This document shows positions 58,146 to 64,000 of a stretch of 64,000 nucleotides of DNA, piece after piece. Origin of the DNA: Abelmoschus esculentus (lineage: Eukaryota; Streptophyta; Magnoliopsida; Malvales; Malvaceae). Both the position numbers and the translations under genes were made by a program. Position 1 is the first letter of the stretch. Each line of letters begins with the position of its first letter. The notes under the pieces were generated by a model. That model ran no database searches. It was given only the letters and a program-made list of their open reading frames with translations, and was not told the DNA's origin. The stretch spans positions 14,833,001 to 14,897,000 of the forward strand of contig JAUCBN010000006.1 of assembly GCA_035048815.1 (NCBI GenBank). Direction: 5' to 3'.

Positions 58146-61100
58146 TCACACAACATTTACTGCAAACACCATACGAACAGAATATGAACCGGCAGACCAT
58201 GTCAGAGTTCCAAAATTATAGCCGGTTGAAGCCTTCCTTCCGTCGAATGACACTTTGAAAGAAATCCTCTTTACACTCTCAACATATGTTATCTTTTTGG
58301 GTGAAACCTTAACTTCCATTCCCATGGGAGCTTGCACGATGGAAGTGTATGTCACATTTGGGAGTCCAACATTTGTAACGGTTCTTCTAATGGTTCGGAA
58401 GCCTTCACTTTTGGCTAGTCTGCTTATGGAAATTGATGGATAGTTGATGCTGGAAATGAGATTTTCGGAGGATTTCCTTGGACATTTGAAGTTTGTCTTG
58501 GACATGGATCGAATTGTTTTCTCTGGGGATCCATTGTAACAAAGGAATCTAAGGTAATCTTGGCTTGTTGTTTCGAAGACTAGTCCCGGATTAAGGGCTT
58601 TGAGTGGGCTGATTTCTCCGGCTCCGGTTTCGTGTGGGATGGCAAAGGAACCCGAAGTGTTTGTCAGTGGTTTCTCCATGTTATTGTACATGGTTGCTGC
58701 ATTAGGTAAAAGGAAGATACAGTATTAATCTAATCATGAATTTCATATACTCCCGTTTGGAGCTTAAAAGTTGTTAAATTTACCAGTTGTCATGAGTGCC
58801 GATCTGATCATGGAAGCAGTCCATTTAGGATGCACTGATTTTATGAACGCTGAAGCCCCTGTTACATGTGGACAGGCCATCGATGTTCCAGATTTTATGC
58901 CATATCCGATCGGCTTCTGAAGAACCCAGGGGCTCCCTTCTTCAACTTTCGGAATTATCGCAGCTAAAATGGCTACCCCAGGAGCCATTATATCAGGCTA
59001 TAGCAAGGGAAAGTAAAAGATCAACGAACATGACTGTTGATGTGTATCATATATATAATATATGTTTATTTCAGTGTTTACTAAGCTATATACCTTGAGA
59101 ATGTTTTCTGTTAGTAGACTGGGACCTCTTGATGAAAAATATGCCACCACTGGTGCTGGTTTCTGCCTTGAAATTTCAGCTGTAGGAAGGATAGTTGCAG
59201 TTGGATTCCTATGAAAGCAATATAAAAAAATACATTTGAGTCTATGTGCATCAAATATGAAGTTGGAAAATGATAAATATATGTGTTTGACTTGTCTTAC
59301 TTGTTAGAATTGATGTACTTGAGTATTTTATATCCTATGCTACTTCCAACCTCGGTGAATGGAAATGGTCCAGAATCCAAAGGAGCACTTCTCTCATTTT
59401 CATCAATCAAAATCAACCCCTTGGCTCCAGCATCTCCGGCTACTAATTTCTTGATTTCCCTTGATACCACCGGGAAACTGTCGAAACAAACAATCACTTT
59501 TCGTTTCACCTTTTCCGGATCTAAGGATCCGGGATAGCATCCCCTGCAATTAACACACAAAAGGATTCATTGGCTACAAATGGAACATACAGAGTCAACA
59601 GTGTGATCATTTATCTTCATTGAAGTACCTTGCTTCTGAAATCGGAGCGTATTTTGCAGCTATGTCCTTTCCATATGCAAGAGGATACGTCTCGGTCTGA
59701 GTGAGGTTCGAGAAGTTGATGGCAGATCCCTTCACCATAACATCACCAAAATTAAGTCTTATTACATATGGACCAAATCAGGTCGGATTTGAGTTAGGTT
59801 CATATATGATATCAACACCTTATGTTATTACCTGAAAGGTTCTTCCATTTCCTAAAAGTATCGAAGACTTGAAATCCCGGTCAATACTAGAAGCACCAAC
59901 AGTAAATATCCATGGCGCTGCATTAATGATAGTGAAAGGATCAGGTCCTTCATTGCCTCCTGAACAGACGACCATGACTCCCATTTGTTCCGCATGAAAT
60001 GCCCCGATTGCGATGGGATCTTTCAAGAAATCAGATTGGATCAGAGAGCTCATCCCAATAGAAATCGAGATGATATCCACACCGTCCCTAACAGCATCGT
60101 CTATCGCCTTTAACACGATGGAACCGGGACAACCATCTTCAGAACATACCTTATAGACTGCAATCCTAGCAGAGGGTGAACCACCCCTGGCTGTTCCTTG
60201 AGCCAAGCCATGGTAGCTAGCGTTGGGGACAAAGGCACCAGCTGCAATAGAAGCAGTGTGAGTTCCATGGCCTACCGTGTCCCTTGGAGACTTGTCGAGT
60301 CTCATTTGTGTGGTTGTCGTGTTCCCATTGGATGTCTGAACTACATTGTAGCATCTTGCTCCTATCAACTTCCTAGAATTACAAAGAAGATAGAATTATA
60401 AATTATTACAATATATTTTGTGGTAATAAAAGATACGTATATTTGACCTGTTACAATTAGTGATTTTGAAGTCTGGTCCCTCCATGCAAACTCCTTTCCA
60501 TCGTGTTGGTATTTCTCCCATGCCTTTATCTCTGAAACTGGGAGACTCAGGCCAAATTCCTGGGGGAAAAATCAATTTAAATAATAAACTTAAATCCGTG
60601 CATTCCCATTCCGATATTTAAAGATTATTTCTTATTAATTATTATAATAAATATGCCACAGTGGAAGTGTCCAATGAAGATGTCAATTTTTCTTGTCTGA
60701 TTACTTTTTGGTCAGTTGTGTTTATGTAGCACATCCTACAGATCAGGTTTGTTCATTAATAAGGCCTGGCTGTCCACTTTTTAGTTTGCTCAGTCTGGGG
60801 GATAACACACCATGTAAAGGTATCCCTACATCAACACTTTTAAATCAAAAAAGCTGTCATTTTTATATAAAAAATAAAGATATTATATTATATTTAAAAT
60901 ATAAAATAACTTTAAAATTTTATCGATGATTTTTATATCTTAAATTTTGATTATTATATGTTAAGTTAAAGATTTTTTTAATCTTTAATGACGGTTTTCA
61001 TGTCTTAAACTTTAATGATGTATTGCCCGTAATGTTACGTGTTGTTTGTAATGTTACGTGTTGAAATTTTATTGTATATTTTTTTAATTATGAAATAGGT

Positions 61101-62799
61101 GTTTAAAATATTTTATTTAAATATTTTTATAAATATTTTAATATATTATTTATTAGAGAGATAATTACATCATTATCTAAAAAATAATGAACATGTGAAA
61201 AAAATTATAGCAAGTTATGAGTTAATCTATAACTGAACCATTAGTTAATCGCGTTTTAATGGTTAATTATTGATGATTAATCGTTTTTTTAATGGTTAGG
61301 TTACGATTAGTAATATTTAAGATATAATGGTTAATTGATCGTTTAGAATAAACAGTACGATTAACTTACCATGAGCACCCCTAGATAGTAGGAATAGATA
61401 TTTTACCCGATCCGAGTTGGACTAATCAAGTAGGGTATTTTAATAAAAAAAATTTAAGTTTGAGTCGAGTTGTGTTTTTATTAATGATGAAGTCAAATCG
61501 GGTCCAGGTTTTGGTATAAAATATACAATTTGACCCGATTTGAGACAAATTATGTAATTTTTCTTAATTTTTTTACAAATATTAATAATAATACTCCCCT
61601 CTTTCTATATTTTTATAATTAGATCTTTAAAATTAAGTTTTTATTTATAATTTAGTCCTTAAAATTATAATTTTTTATAATTAAGTCTTCTAAAATTATT
61701 TTTTTTATAGTTACACCCCTAAAATTATTTTTCTCTATAGGTTGGATCCAGCTGGCTCATGATCGAATTTAAAATATTTACTTTTAGGTCACCTTTTCTA
61801 AAAAAATATATTTAAATCAAGTCAAAGTTAAAATTTAAATATTTATATTTAGATTAAATTTCGATGAACTAAAAATTATAGTTGATCCGTACTCATCTCT
61901 ATACGATAGATTTTACTTCTACTTGTGATTTGCGTTAGGAAACTCTTGTAGGGTTCTGAACCTCCTTATATAAATGCGTTTGAATTGGAAGAGTTCTTCC
62001 CAACAGGTTTAAAGTTGGAGACAATAAACTATCAGTTTTTCTTTCTGTCCATTGCCTAAGTCACATGGGTGTAAAGTTGTAATTAATGATTACTCATAAT
62101 ATAAAAGAAAAGGAACAACTGAAAGTACCTCCATCAATCATCCCAATTATGACGTCATAACTTGATTTCTGACTCGGGTATGACCCACCCTCCAACTTCG
62201 GATCCAAGAAATCCCAAGAACGTGTTGTATGGAGTTGAAGAGTTGGATCAGCAAAAACGGATACAATGCCCTGGCGCTCTGTTGTTGACAGGGACACCGT
62301 CACAAAAAAGAAACTCAGTGTAACTGGCCTGGAGGCTGATAGAGAGAGAGAACAGGCCACGGATGGACTCACCAGACAACTCAGAAGCTTCAGAGTCTGT
62401 GAGCAGTGCAGAGAATCCTGTGAAGGCATGGTGGTAATGATTTGTAAGGTAAATTCTGTCCCTCTCTTCCCTGTCAAAAACAAGAAAGAAAATCATATAC
62501 TGCACTACAGGATGATTCATTAGTATTGACCTCACCTGGGGATCACTGTGGACAGTACTTGCAGATGCTCCCATTCAGCAATTGCTCCACCTGAACTTCC
62601 CATATACACAACATAATGCTGCCAACACAACACAAAGACACCATTTTTAAACCATATCTCTTTGTCTTTGATCTCATCTGATTCAGAGACATACCTTTGG
62701 GGTTTGGTCCGATGAACAAGAGGTGATGAGGAGAAAGGAAACAGAAACAGAAACAAACAAGAGTTGCAGCAGAGGCAGAGCCAGAGCCAGAGAAGCCAT
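58146..62799 (-). CDS. Subtilisin-like serine protease, SBT5 / CO2-response secreted protease type
   Basis: Secreted subtilases process peptide precursors and wall proteins in the apoplast. Inferred exons (minus): 62799-62695, 62618-62536, 62470-62373, 62278-62129, 60559-60448, 60372-59832, 59729-59629, 59543-59301, 59208-59094, 58997-58784, 58696-58146. All ten introns are GT/AG with agreeing phases, giving an intact 770-residue frame. Signal peptide 1-28 (LLQLLFVSVSVSFLL), I9 propeptide ~36-110 (HYVVYMGSS to LQLHTTRSWDFL). Catalytic Asp144 is in IIGMIDGGIWPES, His218 in GHGTHTAS, the oxyanion Asn323 in CSGGNEGPDP and Ser555 in SGTSMACPHV. A protease-associated insert lies at ~380-470 and a Fn3-like C-terminus at ~670-770. 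The many introns suit SBT5, unlike intronless SBT1. The residue after the catalytic Asp is Gly, where relatives have Thr/Ser. The acceptor of exon 7 is AAG. Confidence 0.92.
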
Positions 62800-63891
62800 T
62801 GTTATTGGTGGATTTGCTGATTGTTAATCTATATAGAGATTACAGAGAGGCTTTGGCCACTTGGAAACTTGAGCTGTGAGGAAAGCATCTTGTAGGTGGG
62901 ATTGATTCTCATAAAGTGTTTGTTCCAGTTTTCATGTTCAATAAAAGTCATATGGGAAAAATTAAAGACTGCACAGACAAGAACATAGGTAATAAAAATT
63001 AATAGATTGGTTTTGGTTTTATTTTATAATCATGTTTAATATATTTGATACAATTAATTAGCAACTATTTATACAAGATCTGTAAGAAAAAGTGACAAGT
63101 CTCAAGTTTGATTCTCAAGCAACAAACTTTAGTTGTTTTTTAAACAACAGTTGCTTTGGTTAAAGATCAGGTAAAAGTATGAAGAGACAAAAATATTCTA
63201 ATAATGATATTAAAATAAAAATCATTTAATAATTCTTATAATAATGTTCTTATAAGTCTCATGTTTGGTTCTCAAGCAATCATGAACCACTCTACTCCTG
63301 AGTCTTGTTCCTGGCAGGCTTCCTCCATCCTAGAAAGAACAAGAAGTTCGGATATCAGTTGGAGAACTCTGTCGCTGCTTTGTAAAAATATAAAATAATA
63401 TTTTGTAAAAAAGAAAAAAATTCTTCTTTTAAAAAAAATTAAATTTTTAAATCAAATATTATCACCAATTTAATCGCTGGTCACTTTTCGTTGTAAAAAA
63501 CTTTCATCTTCATCTTCATCATTCTTTTATTATACTTAAAGTTTATTGTCGTTTTTGCACCTATTTTTATTATTCGATATTTTTTGCGTCATCTAACATG
63601 TTTTCTCTTGATATTTTTTCTTATTAATGTTGTTATTTGTCTTAGTATCGTTGTTCGAAAAATTAGAAAATTCAATTAATAATATCTCTTTAAAGATTGA
63701 ATAAAAGTTAATAGCGATGGTGTAAAGAATTCGTCTAATAATTTGTTTTTTCAGGTGTTCTCGAAGTCTTAGTTTTGCTCAATGTTAATGGCTGCTTTGC
63801 GGTCACATGACACACTTGTCCACGCGTGAAGACTTGAATTTAAATAAATTGAATTAAAGATGGATAAATGTGAGATTATCATCATTTTAGA
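62800..63891 (-). promoter_or_regulatory. Upstream region of the subtilase
   Basis: CTATATAG at 62829-62836 is only about 30 bp before the ATG, too close to be a simple TATA box unless the leader is almost absent. Two copies of an AAGTCTCA(A/T)GTTTG(A/G)TTCTC motif (near 63098 and 63255) resemble a pol III B-box and could be SINE remnants. The minus-strand sequence near 63345-63290 (ATGGAGGAAGCCTGCCAGG) is exon-like but isolated. Confidence 0.35.
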
Positions 63892-64000
63892 GAGAAATTA
63901 TTCATGAACTCGTTCCATCATTTAAGATATAATTTTTAATCAATTAAATTAAGATATATCATATATTTTTTATATCATATTTACACACAAATATTGTCCA
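63892..64000. mobile_element. Left end of a fold-back MITE of the 27331 family, cut by the window edge
   Basis: GAGAAATTATTCATGAACTC, then GTTCCATCAT, matches the left arm of the MITE at 27331 (GAGAAATTATTTTATGGACC, then GGTTCCACCACG). The rest lies beyond the window. Confidence 0.5.

Noticed and set aside
63290..63345. Isolated exon-like minus-strand sequence (MEEACQEQDSG)
   Set aside because: No partner exon, promoter or known family; too short to support.

Overview
This is plant nuclear DNA. It is AT-rich, holds genes with many short exons and consensus GT/AG splice sites, and is dominated by LTR retrotransposons and MITEs. The two intact genes (ESCRT-II VPS36 and an intron-rich secreted subtilase) and the Athila, chromovirus and Ty1/copia families point to a eudicot. 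Long AT-rich intergenic tracts and gypsy-filled space would suit a Malvaceae-like genome, but that is a guess.

Layout. 1-13012: minus-strand Tekay/Del-like Ty3/gypsy element with a decayed gag-pol and a ~2.1 kb 5' LTR. That LTR is split by a young nested element at 6423-12783: identical-length 1323 bp LTRs, AAGGG target duplication, tRNA-Asp primer site and one intact 774-codon Athila-type gag-protease ORF, with no reverse transcriptase or integrase (a TR-GAG-type non-autonomous element). 13013-20727: AT-rich non-coding DNA with fold-back elements, a ~180 bp tandem array (16790-18070) and an 833 bp terminal-inverted-repeat element. 20733-26260: plus-strand chromovirus (AAACG duplication), pol broken. 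26355-29380: minus-strand pseudogene of a membrane-tethered bZIP17/28-type ER-stress transcription factor. It carries a MULE-like MITE with telomere-like repeats in its intron, and its 5' end is replaced by retroelement sequence. 29385-34880: retroelement scraps, a hAT-type MITE, a copia RNase H fragment with its LTR, and AT-rich repeats.

35947-41979 (+): VPS36, nine exons inferred. 42315-49145: a MITE, a Tekay-like solo LTR and a second gypsy LTR containing a W-box-like cluster. 49556-56918: three copies of a gag-only Ty1/copia element on the minus strand. One is a single copy with a TATTT duplication; the other two are fused as LTR-internal-LTR-internal-LTR. 58146-62799 (-): subtilisin-like protease of the SBT5/CO2-response secreted protease type, eleven exons, intact frame of 770 codons, with an unusual Asp-Gly-Gly catalytic motif.

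The genes do not form a pathway: VPS36 sorts ubiquitinated membrane cargo at endosomes, and the subtilase is an apoplastic protease. The main theme is non-autonomous LTR elements: two unrelated superfamilies in one window have each kept gag (plus all or part of protease) and lost the rest of pol, and both retain recognisable LTRs, primer sites and target duplications.
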